64,000 nt of DNA, taken from contig MSED01000014.1 of NCBI GenBank assembly GCA_002099365.1, positions 1,116,001-1,180,000 of the forward strand, given 5' to 3'. The notes below the pieces were generated by a model. It saw only the letters and a list, made by a program, of their open reading frames with translations. It made no database searches and was not told the origin of the DNA. Position numbers and translations under genes: made by a program. Of this stretch, positions 53,514-64,000 are shown piece after piece. How positions within the stretch are numbered: the stretch's first letter is position 1; the number at the start of each line of letters is the position of its first letter. The DNA comes from Phialophora verrucosa (Eukaryota > Ascomycota > Eurotiomycetes > Chaetothyriales > Herpotrichiellaceae).

Positions 53514-54814
53514 TCATAGAGGGTTGCTTCGCTGAATGGAAGCCCCTTTTGTAGCCCACCTTGACTGGGCTGTAATCTTGTCCGTCGTGGTTCGCAGGAG
53601 CGTCGACAAAGCATTCCGACTGTCCCAGTTACGGATCGTCCACACTTCCACCTCTTTACCATCCACCATCTTCCTACTCGCCTTCAGTGGTTCACCCACT
53701 GCGGCTTCCTCTGCCTCGTTCAGCCAGTCTGCCCAGGCAGGCGTCTTTGGTGCCCAACCAGCTTCCTTGACCCAGTTGCTTGTTCCTGTAACGGCAATGG
53801 CTTTCCACAATGCTTCCGTGTACGTGGGAGAGTAGTTATCCACCTTTGCGGTCCGCGGCGGCGTACCACCGTGGACCTCGATATGCTCAATCTGCAATCT
53901 GCTAAGATCCCAATGTTGAGCTGGAGGCAAGGCAGCGCCGATCCAGTAGAAGATATTGATAAGCATGTAGGATCCAGCAAACGCCGTCTGCGTCTCGATT
54001 CTGGCATTGGCCAAGGAAATGACCCCACCCATGAGCAACAATGTTGAAATCAAGGAGAGTCCTCTATAGATCGCCGTGCTCCTGATGGAATAAATGCAAC
54101 GCTCGCTTGGATTGAAATACAGATATCGCGCCGTTCGTTCTTCACAAGAAACCACGATGAACGCTCCTTGAGGGTATTTGATGACAACGTCTCCAGGGGG
54201 TGAATGTGGATCGGGCTTAGGATCATTAGGCGTTGGTGACCACTTATTAGCAATGCCAGTCACTGTACTCAAAGCCGACAGAAGCGCTGTTGCCAGTAAG
54301 GACATTCCGTCTTCGTAATATATAGAAAGCCCGAGCAACCCAGCACTCATTGCAGCTCCTAGGAATGCAAGCATTGCCAATGGACCAAATCTCTTGATGG
54401 ATGGACGCGGTTTGTCATTTTCCGTCACACGGACACAGGTGACGGTGTTTGGGGGGAGTTTGTCGCCACGATGTAGAGCGTGAGCCACATGATGGATGTC
54501 TTCGCCGGTATTACCAGAATGAACTCCGATCACTTTAGCACCTGCGGTAGTCTCCAGCTTCTCCGGTCGAGAGGGCCGAATGAAGATCTGCGGTGCTGGT
54601 ATGAGGCGAGGAACGTATATGAGGTAGCTCAGGGTCGCAACCTGGGCGATGGTTTCGACGGAACCCTCTCCAAGGATAGCAAGGAAACCTAGTTGAGTAC
54701 TTGGATTAGTGGTCTCCCTCGCAAGCTTGTGCTGCACTGCCGGGACACAATCTCACCGACGATGTCAAGCTGAAAACCCTCGTTATTGCTGACATATTGT
54801 TCGATGAACCGCAT
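53514..54814 (-). CDS. Conserved fungal multipass membrane protein of unknown function
   Basis: The two exons (minus) 54814-54757 and 54688-53514 give 410 aa. Exon 1 (MRFIEQYVSNNEGFQLDIV) joins by a GTGAGA donor and CTAG acceptor to GFLAILGEGSVETIAQVATL, which I take to be a conserved N-terminal signature. At least four membrane segments are visible: SYLIYVPRLIPA weakly, FGPLAMLAFLGAAMSAGLLG, LSLISTLLLMGGVISLA and AGSYMLINIFYWIGAAL. Between them is a soluble part with PPGDVVIKYPQGAFIVVSCE and a YLYFNPSERCIYSI motif. The C-terminus is cytosolic-like, with EALWKAIAVTGTSNWVKEAG. No transporter or enzyme motif is recognised. The start ATG is supported by the conserved run directly after it. Confidence 0.75.
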
Positions 54815-55832
54815 CCTCGCTCAGCGGACAAATGCTCGGTATTACAGAAGGACATCGGCGTGCAAAAACGTCGAACACTACTTTCGGGTCCAAAGGCGAG
54901 ACCGAGCCAGTGACAACAATCACAAAACAGATGCCAGCGGCATTAACATTGTGCGAGTAGACCTGACGAGGCTCGATACTGAACAAGCCGCAATAGAGCC
55001 TTGTGCTGGAGGTAAGAAAGACCTGGCCGGGGGGGCATCGGTGTAGGATGATGCTCTGATGAACTTCTAATGCAGCCAAGCTTGCTCAGCCTCGCCCCCG
55101 CATTAAAGATGAAATGACATATAGATGACAGGAGAAAAGCGAGTCAGAACACGCAATAAATGGGCTTATCGCGGTCAGACTCAATTCTTTTTCGGCCGCA
55201 CACCGACTTTGGACAACTCATCGTATGGCCGGTGGCTGGCAAAAGAGGCCAGACCATTTAGCCATTTCCCCAGTGAGCATTTTCATTGGGTGATTGATTC
55301 GATCCCAAGGGCAAGATCACGAATATGCGCCGGATCCTTCGAAAGACCTTTTGCAATCAAGTCGATATCGACGGGTATGTGACTATTCGACAGTCTTCTT
55401 GACGTCGAGGCTGGCTGCCCTTTGTCTTCGGGCGAGTGCCTGTCACAAGAGGCCACATGAGGCAGCCGCGCATCTAACATTGATCAATAGCAGCCTCCAG
55501 GCGATGAGCAGGGTGCATGACAAGAATGCTCGTGGTCGAGACACCATAGGATCAGCTATAAGGCAGGGATACATTACAAGCACAGGGGCTGGTTAATCTT
55601 GATATTCTATATGTTGGTACATAGAAAGATACGGTTCATACTCAAACAAAAAGCCTCCTCAACGACTACCTGTCGTAGCAAAAGAAGAAATGTCCGTTGC
55701 CAGACGAGCATTGAGTCTATTTTTTGTGGTCATCAGGTCGTATATGCTTTTTGGGTATCCCGTGAAATCAAAACCCCACGCCATGTCGTTGATCGTCGAT
55801 ACAGTATGCTGGCAATGCATCCCGTGCAGCCC
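54815..55832. other. Intergenic region, no gene supported
   Basis: This 1-kb stretch lies between the membrane protein gene start and the phospholipase C gene end, both minus. Only short domain-free open frames are present. Confidence 0.55.
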
Positions 55833-58800
55833 TCATTTTCTTGTCACCTTCTCTTCAATCTCGCGGTTTAGCCTGGCTTGGGCAGCGCGCACGTCCTCAC
55901 CGCTCGACAGACGCTCTCTGCCTCGATCACTCGACAGGCCGCGTGAAAGAATGCCTCGAAGCACACTGGGTCTAGACGTCCGTTCGGTGGCGTCCTGAAG
56001 CGACCATGGCATCAGTTTCGGCTCCTGCTTCACAATCTTGCAGAATAAAGTGGAGAAAATGAATTCCTCCCCGTGTCCATTAAACAAGGGGACATGTCGA
56101 TATCCTTTCTGAAGGCTGTCGAGTTTTGCTGTAAAGGCCGCAAGCTGTCTAACTCCTTTGCCTGTGCGTCTGCCGTCGTCGGAGTTCAGTACTATGAAAC
56201 GGACAAAGACGAGTTCCGGATATTTTGTCTCCAGAGACAACTCGATGTTCTCACCGAATTGAGGATTGTAGCCATTGCCAAACCGGATCTGGGTTTGTCG
56301 ACGGTAGGGCGATCCAATGCCATGATAACCGTTTGAGTAAGTTTCTGTGCCGCCAGAACCGTTCGCTATTCCCCGGGCACGGTCCTCCGCGCTGAACATC
56401 TGCACTTCAATGAATGGATTCAAAGGAGTATCTCGGCCCATGTTGGCGGCTCGAGGCAATTGCTGAGCGGAGATGACTTGAACCGAGAACCTGATTCTGT
56501 ATCGAGGCAGCTTCACACGATGCTCAAACTCACCCTGCTTGGTCCGAGGCTTGCGCAGGTAAGATGGCTTCAAGACATAGCCATATGCATCTGTGCCAGC
56601 GGCAAACATTGCCTGATTCATCTGCATATGGGCGTCGAAGGTTTGCCAGTTTAATGCAACCATCTGCACGCCTCTCCTCCAGAATGTGTTGGGGTCAAAG
56701 TTGGACGATTGGAAACGCAACGTCTTAGGGTACACTCGACACAGATGATGGAGGTTGTGGTCTTCAAACATCGCCTTCTGCTCCGGTGAGCGGCAGAGTT
56801 CAATAGCTCTGTTCTCGTTGAGCGAGAAGATGTGGTTGTATTGCTGGAAGGAAAGGTCTTTGGCGTCCCGCAGGCTGTAACCTTTAAGGTATACGCCCAG
56901 GGCAGACAACTGAGGACCTACTTTACTTGGCTTCGGTTGTCGGCGTTGGCTATCGACAGCAGTAGGCGAGATTGCAGGAGCATCGCTCTCCTCGTCCGCA
57001 CTACTCGCGCTTGTTGCCGTGACTGAGCGATCAGTTGGAGAATATATGGTTTCTGGCGGTGTAATGAGCAAGGGACTTGCGACTTGAGGTGCGTTCAGAA
57101 GGGTCCAGTTTGCTGACACGCCTATTCCCCTGTTCGGCGAACTCGCACTTCTATCGCGGTATGAGGGTGTGGGGAGACGGGAGGCCGCAAGGTCAGCATG
57201 CAGCTCGGTGGACTTCACTTTGATGAGTATTTTGTGCTTGAGATCTTCCGGGGAAGGCAGTTCTGTACTGAAGCCGGGTAATGGGTAAAGGAGGAGCCGC
57301 TCGCCAAACACGTCTTTCATCGTCTTCACCATCTTAGCCTGCTGCTCGCTATCGCAATGCACTTCCAGGGATATGATCAGTGGATAAGGGGTAACATCAA
57401 AGGCGCATCTTTGAATGGCATTGATACAATCCGAGAAAAGCACAGAACTGGTCCGTGTATGGCCATGGGTCACCCTCGGGTTCCCATCTTGACCGTTCCA
57501 ACAGTCGATTTCGACACAGCGGCAACCGTGACGTAAGGCTGTAATGTATGTTTCGGCAGAGGCAGTACCTCCAACCTGCCAACCGGTCAGGTAGGTGTTG
57601 TGTGAGCTTGAGATGAAATATTCGCTCAGTGGCCGGTCGAAGAGTGGAACAGGTTCCGCCGGTCCAGAGTAGACGTGACAGTCTTTCGAGACGAGAAAGG
57701 ACGCAAAGGCATTTGCGTCGATGAGCTCCAAAGCTCGCGACGCCGGATCGTCAGGGAATGACATTGATATAAGATCATTGATCTTCTCCTCCCAATGAAG
57801 TGGGTCAGCAAGTGCATCCATATCGAACCCTTGATCGCGCTTGAGGAATGCGATGAACTGCGACCGCGGGATGCCCTTAGAGTGGGCACCTTTCAAGCCA
57901 TCGAAGATCTTCTTGACGTCGCTCCTTTCTCGGAGGCGCCTGAGGAACTCTCTGAAGAGATTGTAGTCCAGAAGATTCGATGTGTTGACGTCGACAGACT
58001 TGAAATGCTCCTCAATCTCCTTATCAGGAATATGGATGTGCAGCTTCCGACAGAGGGACTGAATCGCGCGGAAGTCCAATCCGTCAGCTTTGACATTGTC
58101 CGGTCTAGCGGTTCGTTTCGCCATTTCGTTCTCCCAATGAGTTCGTATGACCGACTCACGCTCGGTTGAGCCAATCATGCTCGTCATCAACTCTTCTCGA
58201 TGCTTGGCCAGACTCTCCAGAGTATCGACCCAGAGTCGAAGGTCATGGTGATTATGAGCGACAAGATGCAATGTTTTGACCTGCTTCGAAGAGTCCGAGG
58301 CTGCGTAGTTGACTGTAAAGCAGAGGCCAGGGTCGACGGCTTCGCCTCGAAGCTCGTGCTGGTAGCTTGCAGCTTCCTCACCACTGCGGATGCTCTTTAT
58401 GTTGTCAATGTGAAAGGTTTTGGTTGTCACAGCCCCCTTCCACGATACGCGGGAGCCTTCCACGTCCATGAAGAACATCTTCTCCTGCATTTTATTCTTG
58501 GTGATCTTCGTCAACAAGCATCCGGCCACCAGACTCTCTGGCACGCATGGGGCTTGGCCCTCGGGACTCGAGTCTGCCAAGGTCGTTGGCTCGCTGTATA
58601 TGCTCATTGTATCACCGTACAGCCCCAAGCCTGTGTGCAGTTCGAGGGGTAGGACGTCGACAGCTAGAGCATCGGCGGCATGACCGTTTGCAAGTGCAGT
58701 CCTGCTGTCGCTGCGGCGTCTGGTGATAGGGCCGGTGCTTTCGTCGCGGCGAGATTGCGCCGACGAGGATGCTTTCCTGCGCAGCGTCTGCCGAGCAGTA

Positions 58801-59183
58801 GAAACGCCATCTTTGGCACTTTGAGAGAGCTTGCGCATGATCCCGACAGGTTTCGAGCCCGTGGAGGGGTCCCGCGGAGAAGGAAATGCATGGGTCGAAA
58901 CAAGACTCTCACCCAGGTCGAATGGGGCTGGATTTCCGAGCTGGGGTAGCTGGTATATTGGATGGGACACCAGGGGGGACGACTGGATCGAGCTGATATA
59001 TGGGCTCTGAGTCATAGAGGATGTGCTAGTAGCCGACGCCGGCGTGACGGAGAAGGATTGGGGGAGAGCCGTGGTCACCCGTTGACTGGAAGCCATGCTC
59101 GCCAAAGAACGCGGGTGAGGCGAAGGTGAGTCGTCGCGGCTCCGCAGAGCCCTGGCAGCGGGCGATGCAGTCGCGGATATCAT
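55833..59183 (-). CDS. plc1: Phosphoinositide-specific phospholipase C, delta type (Plc1-like)
   Basis: This enzyme cleaves PIP2 to IP3 and diacylglycerol at the plasma membrane in a Ca2+-dependent way. The single exon encodes 1116 aa. After a Ser-rich N-terminus comes a PH-like domain (about 230-345, EKMFFMDVEGSRVSWKG), then EF-hand-like helices (about 370-500). The catalytic X box (about 510-655) has FISSSHNTYLTGWQVGG with catalytic His near 527 and VTHGHTRTS with the second His near 572. An acidic/Ser-rich X-Y linker follows, then the Y box (about 755-875, LSALGVYLKGYSLRDAKD and NFDPNTFWRRGVQMVALNWQ) and a C2 domain (about 890-1030, with VQVISAQQLPRAANMGRDTP). The order PH-EF-X-Y-C2 is that of PLC-delta and yeast Plc1. 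A Met at residue 30 is an alternative start. Confidence 0.95.
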   Translation of the reverse strand: MISATASPAARALRSRDDSPSPHPRSLASMASSQRVTTALPQSFSVTPASATSTSSMTQSPYISSIQSSPLVSHPIYQLPQLGNPAPFDLGESLVSTHAFPSPRDPSTGSKPVGIMRKLSQSAKDGVSTARQTLRRKASSSAQSRRDESTGPITRRRSDSRTALANGHAADALAVDVLPLELHTGLGLYGDTMSIYSEPTTLADSSPEGQAPCVPESLVAGCLLTKITKNKMQEKMFFMDVEGSRVSWKGAVTTKTFHIDNIKSIRSGEEAASYQHELRGEAVDPGLCFTVNYAASDSSKQVKTLHLVAHNHHDLRLWVDTLESLAKHREELMTSMIGSTERESVIRTHWENEMAKRTARPDNVKADGLDFRAIQSLCRKLHIHIPDKEIEEHFKSVDVNTSNLLDYNLFREFLRRLRERSDVKKIFDGLKGAHSKGIPRSQFIAFLKRDQGFDMDALADPLHWEEKINDLISMSFPDDPASRALELIDANAFASFLVSKDCHVYSGPAEPVPLFDRPLSEYFISSSHNTYLTGWQVGGTASAETYITALRHGCRCVEIDCWNGQDGNPRVTHGHTRTSSVLFSDCINAIQRCAFDVTPYPLIISLEVHCDSEQQAKMVKTMKDVFGERLLLYPLPGFSTELPSPEDLKHKILIKVKSTELHADLAASRLPTPSYRDRSASSPNRGIGVSANWTLLNAPQVASPLLITPPETIYSPTDRSVTATSASSADEESDAPAISPTAVDSQRRQPKPSKVGPQLSALGVYLKGYSLRDAKDLSFQQYNHIFSLNENRAIELCRSPEQKAMFEDHNLHHLCRVYPKTLRFQSSNFDPNTFWRRGVQMVALNWQTFDAHMQMNQAMFAAGTDAYGYVLKPSYLRKPRTKQGEFEHRVKLPRYRIRFSVQVISAQQLPRAANMGRDTPLNPFIEVQMFSAEDRARGIANGSGGTETYSNGYHGIGSPYRRQTQIRFGNGYNPQFGENIELSLETKYPELVFVRFIVLNSDDGRRTGKGVRQLAAFTAKLDSLQKGYRHVPLFNGHGEEFIFSTLFCKIVKQEPKLMPWSLQDATERTSRPSVLRGILSRGLSSDRGRERLSSGEDVRAAQARLNREIEEKVTRK

Positions 59184-62100
59184 ATCCGCAGAGATTGTGT
59201 TCGGTCTGAGCGATTTTCAATGAAATTCACATTCGAAGTCGAAAGTGTAAGGGAGTCCAGCTCTGTCTGTAGCGCTTTGACGGCTTCATAATGCTCTTGT
59301 GCTGGAGGATATCCGGTCAATGCGAGCGAAACTTGTATAGACGGTGCTGTAGCATTCAGCAGCCCCGAACAGCAGCCATGCTGGTGCGCCTGATGGAGGT
59401 GTAGCGCCTGGCTCGATCAGTGCTGGTGCAGCTGCAATATGCAGGACCAGGATCCCGGTGGAAGTACTGCGCGTGCAGCGGTGGGCAGTGGCCGATCGAG
59501 GTGCGCAGGGCGTAGAGGTCTGGAGTGGCCTCGCAGACTCGGCCTTGTAGGGTAGGTGCAGATTCGCGGCGCAGCGCGCAGTGCAATTAATAGGATGAGA
59601 GCGCCCCAAGCGAGAGGGTCGCAGTATGCAGTCAGATACCGGTCAGGCGAGTGGACAGCAAGTCTTTGGATGTGCAGCAAACAGCGACCCTGCGGTGTTC
59701 TGGCTGGGGGTGGTGCCGTGTCCGTCGTCGTCGTTTCGCAAAGGGGGAAGTTGGCTTGGTATGTACGTAGATGGGATCGGATACGAACAAAGGAAGGGAC
59801 GAGCAGAGGAGCACTGAGCGTCTACTCTGGTTCGGAGGTAATAAAGATCCCTGTGTACCACAGCAGGGCCAGCGATTAGTAGTTGTTTGGTTAGTGAGTC
59901 AAGGTTGAAGGAGCGTCTGAAGGAGAGGATTGGATCCCAGTTAGGTACTGTGTAGGAGGTTCGGACGGAGAAGAAAAATGCACGAATGAGTTATCGGTGG
60001 AGTGCGTGGGGAATGCCAACTTCGTCGTCAACGGTCCAGGGCAGGGGCAGGCACGAGTCACGACGGGCAAGGGAGGACCTGAATCCTGCGCTTCCGGTAC
60101 GAAGTTGTAATGCGTTTTTGACCTTCCCCTCCGAACCTTCACCCAACCCTTTGCCTGGTCTTTTGATAATGCTACCTACCGAGAGACTTGGCGCGCCCAG
60201 CTCAGGCCCCAGGGGCAAGGACCCGCTTTGGAACTCGTCACCCTTCGCCCGGGGTTCTCCTCCTCGTCCCATTGCTCATGTTGCGAAATCCTGGCCCTAG
60301 TCTTTCGCCATTTTTAATCACTCTCTTTGATCGCAGATGGCGGGCTCGCCATCCTCGCTTCTCCTGCACCCTCGCCATCACGATCCTCCTTTTTCGCCCC
60401 AGGATGAGGAGACCTCCTTCCACTCGTCGCCCTTCGTTCGGAGCGGGCTGCCATTGGTGATGATTCCGTCCTCTCCCGGCAGCCGTACGAATGCCGGTGG
60501 TGATCAATTGTCTTTTCCTACTGTACTCGCGTGCCCCCTGGCACCATTTACAGCTGACGTCCCGGTCGCCTAATTGGGGCAAATGTGCATCCACGCCCTG
60601 GCTGCCCGGCTTTGTCCGTTATATCGCACTTGGCTAAAATCACGGTGTGTACACTTTGGGGCGGCTGCCGCTCAGTTGCTGGGTGAGTTGCACGACGACG
60701 TCGGAGGGAGTCCATTGCACGCGCAAACTCCAGGTGGAGAGCCCCGCGAAAATTCAGCTGACGGCATGAGGGTCGCTGCAACAGCTCATTCTAGGTAGAA
60801 TTCTCAGTTCAACTGCAGCCATAGGCATATCGAGCCTCGCCTCAACCCTCCGCGCTGACTCGGTGCGATGCTGCAGAGGACCAAATCTGGTCGTTTGCTT
60901 GCGTCCTGCTGACAGTGTGTCCCTGCGCATAGACACGAGCTCACTAGCATCAGACGACGCGTTGAGGAAAGTCGCATCTGCAAGCCGCCTCTCTCGCATC
61001 GTGCCGACCAGCTGCGGCTCAGGTCGCTCGTTGCTGAGCCCTTAAAGCGGACTCGATCAGACACGAGTTCAGATGCAGAGAATGGCGCCTCGTGTGTTGC
61101 GCAGCATACGTGGCAGATGCTGCCGCCAGTCTTTCTCTGCAAGCTGCAAGTCAACGACCGCGAACCCCCACACCAATGACCGCAGCTTAGACCAGATTGC
61201 AATCTGGTGTTCGCTGTGCTATGGACCATCTAGAATGGCTCGTGATCATGTTGATCGTACACATACCCTGCATCCAGCGTTGGTTCAACTTTTGTTCAGC
61301 TACTGACGTGTCCGGGAGTAGTGGGAAAAGCCCAGGACCATGGCCCATAGACATGCGAGCCTGCTCTCCAAACTCTGCACCTCGACTAATGTCAGACACG
61401 GCAGAGTTTGCATAGCATGGCCCCAATTATCAGAGAGGTTGAAATGACACGTATGGAAGGCAGGGTTCCCGGAAGCTGGGTGCCTAGCGTTCCCAGCGAT
61501 TTGGTCCAAAGTCCGGATTTCGGTCGACAGAGTGTGAGCATTCGAGAAGGCCTGAGCTGAACACTGAACCAGCACGGCCAATGATGGATAGCTTGGTCTC
61601 CAAACATAAATTATGTACCCATAGCTGTCGAGAGTGAGGGCACGGAGTAAGGGCTCGACGCTGCCGAAACGATGCCCCCCTCCGAGCCGCTCCATTTCTA
61701 ACCAGTGGCCGGAAGAATCCTCCATTGTCCTCTCTCGGGTAGCTGATCCTATCAAAAGGATGTCACGTAGGCATAACGTGATTATTGATCTATACTCAGC
61801 CTATCCTCACCTTGCAATTGCTAGTCATCCCTCCGCAAACAACCAGCAAAAGAGATGGACCCGTGCGTGTTTCAGAAACGCCCCAAGCGCCCGCCAGGCC
61901 GGGAACCGGATGGCGGGCACTGTGCAAATTACTGACGTCGTTCCCCCTCGCTTGTCGGAATGCCGCCGTCTTCAGTGGGCGAGATAAGGAAGGCAAAGAC
62001 AGGACTGACGCACCCCGGATTTTTAGCCATGCACCACATCATTTTTGTGCGCCAACGATAAGCCTCGGCACTTCCGGGCGTGGGCGCGAACGTGGGAGAC

Positions 62101-63720
62101 ACTGCACAGTGCAGATTGCACGGGCTCATTGGCCCTGGATGGGTTAAAATACAATCGAAGAGCTGTCTGCAGCAAAATGTGATGAGATGTGACTTTACTG
62201 CACACAGCTGTTTGTGCAACTTCGCGTCGAATCTTCGATTGCGGCATCTCGTCTCCACAGCTGTCCGAATGTTAGCGTCCAGGGCGCTCTTCACCGGGGT
62301 GGATGCACAAACGGGGCGCTCTCAAGAAGATGCGACATCATGAGTCCAGAGCATTCTTCCTGAAATTGACGGGTTTCGAATCGTAAAAGATGCCCGTGCT
62401 GTCACACCGCCTCCTGTGCTTTCTCACTTGTTTGATTGTCCGTTGACTGCTATTCGCTGCGACCTCCCACGAATCGCTTCGCTAACATGGACGAACGCTA
62501 CAACTCCAATGTCACGAGGGCAATGTAAGTGCATGGAATTAACGGTCCAAATTCCAAGAAATTCCTACGGTCATGGGCCAATCGCGAAACGGAGAGCTTT
62601 GAGAATTGAATTTACCGTCATAACCCTGGCAGGTTAGCGACCCGTCACAAACGGATTCCCCATTGTGCGTTGGCAAGCCCGCCGACCTCATTGTAAGCGC
62701 CGTGGGGTATACCGGTCCAGGTGTTCGCAGGCTTCGTTTCCGGACCACGTTCCATTTCGAGCGCCCTCCAGCAATCAGGGCAGCTGTCGCAACTGCCAAT
62801 CGTAGCTGCATGCGCGGGCATAACATCATTTTGCCGTCCCTCGTATTCGTACGATTGACACCAATTGGCACTTTGTTCCGACGCTGAAAAAGGGGGTTCC
62901 TCTAAGTTGGTCGTTGGAATGTTGTTTTCGGGAGTTCGGGTCACGGAGTATCCTCGACTGGTGATCAGCACGCCTTCAAATCAACCTTTTGCGCACTCCT
63001 GATGATCAGGTCCAGGGTTGGCAAAGGAGCGGGTGTGCAGCACCGCCCGTCGTGGCATCCTCTCTTCGGCACAGAGACGACACCTGCCGAATCACTGGGT
63101 AATGTGGGGTTGCAACTCGGAGTTTGTCATTTTGAACATCAACAATGATGACATTCACGTATCGCTCTGGAAATGGAATGCCGGCTTGCGTGACGTGGTC
63201 AACCGCTGCTGACCTACTTACTCGTACGAGCGCGACTGTCACCTTGCTTGTGAACGAATTGCTTACCAGACTCTGCGGAGTACTCGTACAAGTACCCTTC
63301 CCAAGTCTGGAGTTACAGGCGTGCCGCACAATGACAACAACACGCATATTATGCACGTCTTAGAAGAGCCGATCATGCCGCACACCACTTTCCTCTTGAA
63401 CAGTCGTAATTCGTAGATAACAATCTGTCCTGAGACGAAACCCCGCTGGAATGATCCCATGATACGGGCCTTGGCAAGTCATAACAAGGGAGAAGGAAGT
63501 TTGATACTGCGGCAGACCCAGCTTGAAACGTCGGCCCTTGAAAACGATGGCTCCAGCACCCCTAAGAATAGCAGCTTGCGGGCAAAAGAAGGGTCCATTG
63601 CCATGAGATCATCAGGGGGCAGCATGTCCAATCCGCACTTGTGGGGCAGTTGACTTTCCATTGCATCATCAATCAATAGAGCTGCTAGCACTGTACGGAG
63701 TAATTCCTGCTAGAAACATT
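59184..63720. other. Gene-poor right end, no gene supported
   Basis: These 4.5 kb include the phospholipase C promoter. Open frames on both strands are short and overlapping, and none has a recognisable domain or clear splice continuation. A TACGGAGTA copy lies at 63694-63702. No transposon ends, tRNA or rRNA were recognised, though a tRNA could be missed by eye. Confidence 0.5.
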
Positions 63721-63996
63721 TCAAAGGTCTGGCGACACGACAAATTTCAGGCTGGGAACACGTGTAAAACTAGCGGCGATGTCGGAGATTTTCGAACTGC
63801 TGCCGCGTCTGGTGGCGTATCTTTCTAGAAGATAGAAATGAGACTCGAAACCAGGAGCAATCTCAATTCTGAGATAAGGTAATCCTCCATCACAGATCTC
63901 CTCGCCGCAGCACATCTCTTCTGATCCCTCCGAGCAGCAATTTCGGATGTCGCATGAAGGACAAGTGCAGCCATCCCATGCACCGCCTATTTCACC
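63721..63996 (-). CDS. Possible 3'-terminal exon of a Cys-rich protein running off the right edge
   Basis: On the minus strand a frame open from a stop at the very edge of the window to the stop at 63721 encodes a Cys-dense segment (DGCTCPSCDIRNCCSEG, EEMCCGEEICDGG). It continues with PYLRIEIAPGFESHFYLLER and SLKFVVSPDL. The spaced Cys pairs and good composition after them look protein-like, and an intron acceptor just inside the edge could join it to an upstream exon outside the window. No family is recognised, and chance is possible. Confidence 0.25.
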   Translation of the reverse strand, partial: GEIGGAWDGCTCPSCDIRNCCSEGSEEMCCGEEICDGGLPYLRIEIAPGFESHFYLLERYATRRGSSSKISDIAASFTRVPSLKFVVSPDL

Positions 63997-64000
63997 TCAA

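Noticed and set aside
60337..60573. 78-codon plus-strand open frame in the gene-poor right end
   Set aside because: Low-complexity Ser/Pro composition without domain or continuation.
62645..62971. Minus-strand frame with CDSCPDCW resembling a zinc ribbon
   Set aside because: Only one short Cys cluster, no partner Cys pair at a proper distance, and no recognisable remainder.
1..64000. tRNA, rRNA, CRISPR arrays and transposase genes
   Set aside because: No B-box-like GGTTCGANTCC in a tRNA context, no rRNA-like blocks, no spaced direct repeats and no transposase motifs were found by reading; a covariance-model scan would be needed to exclude tRNAs.

Overview
This window looks like nuclear DNA of a filamentous ascomycete (Pezizomycotina). 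The evidence is: many short GT-AG introns of about 45-80 bp (up to about 250 bp), often with CTRAC-type branch points; Zn2Cys6 regulators; a 60S ribosomal protein L5 gene with a 17-nt first exon; Spo7, phospholipase C and P450 genes; and intergenic spacers of 0.3-1.5 kb. I can support 25 protein-coding genes, one of which has a broken frame, plus one clear pseudogene and one weaker coding relic. I recognised no rRNA, tRNA, CRISPR array or intact transposon.

Left part, about 0.9-17.7 kb, is mostly housekeeping. It holds an MDR enoyl-reductase-like oxidoreductase, a CorA-like membrane protein, a cardiolipin-lipase-like hydrolase (minus strand), a D-galactonate dehydratase, a Spo7-like subunit convergent with a PAP2 lipid phosphatase, a SET/MYND protein, a second MYND protein broken at a homopolymer, and a short-chain dehydrogenase. 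Spo7 and the PAP2 enzyme both act at the phosphatidate/diacylglycerol step of lipid metabolism.

Middle part, about 18-38 kb, looks accessory. It carries a cytochrome P450, a five-exon Zn2Cys6 activator, an NmrA-like protein, a decayed short-chain dehydrogenase, a six-exon amidase, a secreted choloylglycine-hydrolase/penicillin-V-acylase-like Ntn enzyme, a second Zn2Cys6 regulator, and a divergent pair of regulators that share an N-terminal motif but have no zinc cluster. The mix resembles a small catabolic or tailoring-gene neighbourhood. No polyketide synthase, NRPS or terpene synthase is visible, so a biosynthetic cluster is not established.

Right part, about 39.8-59.2 kb, has a Ser/Pro-rich hypothetical protein, a coiled-coil protein, an O-methyltransferase whose usual catalytic His is Gln, a large leucine-rich-repeat protein resembling fungal 'Mhp1' annotations, RPL5, an unknown multipass membrane protein and a delta-type phospholipase C. 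From 59.2 to 64 kb I see no convincing gene except a possible Cys-rich terminal exon at the right edge.

Splice sites were read by eye from frame continuity, GT/AG sites and family motifs. Multi-exon entries give the outer span, with the exons listed in the evidence.
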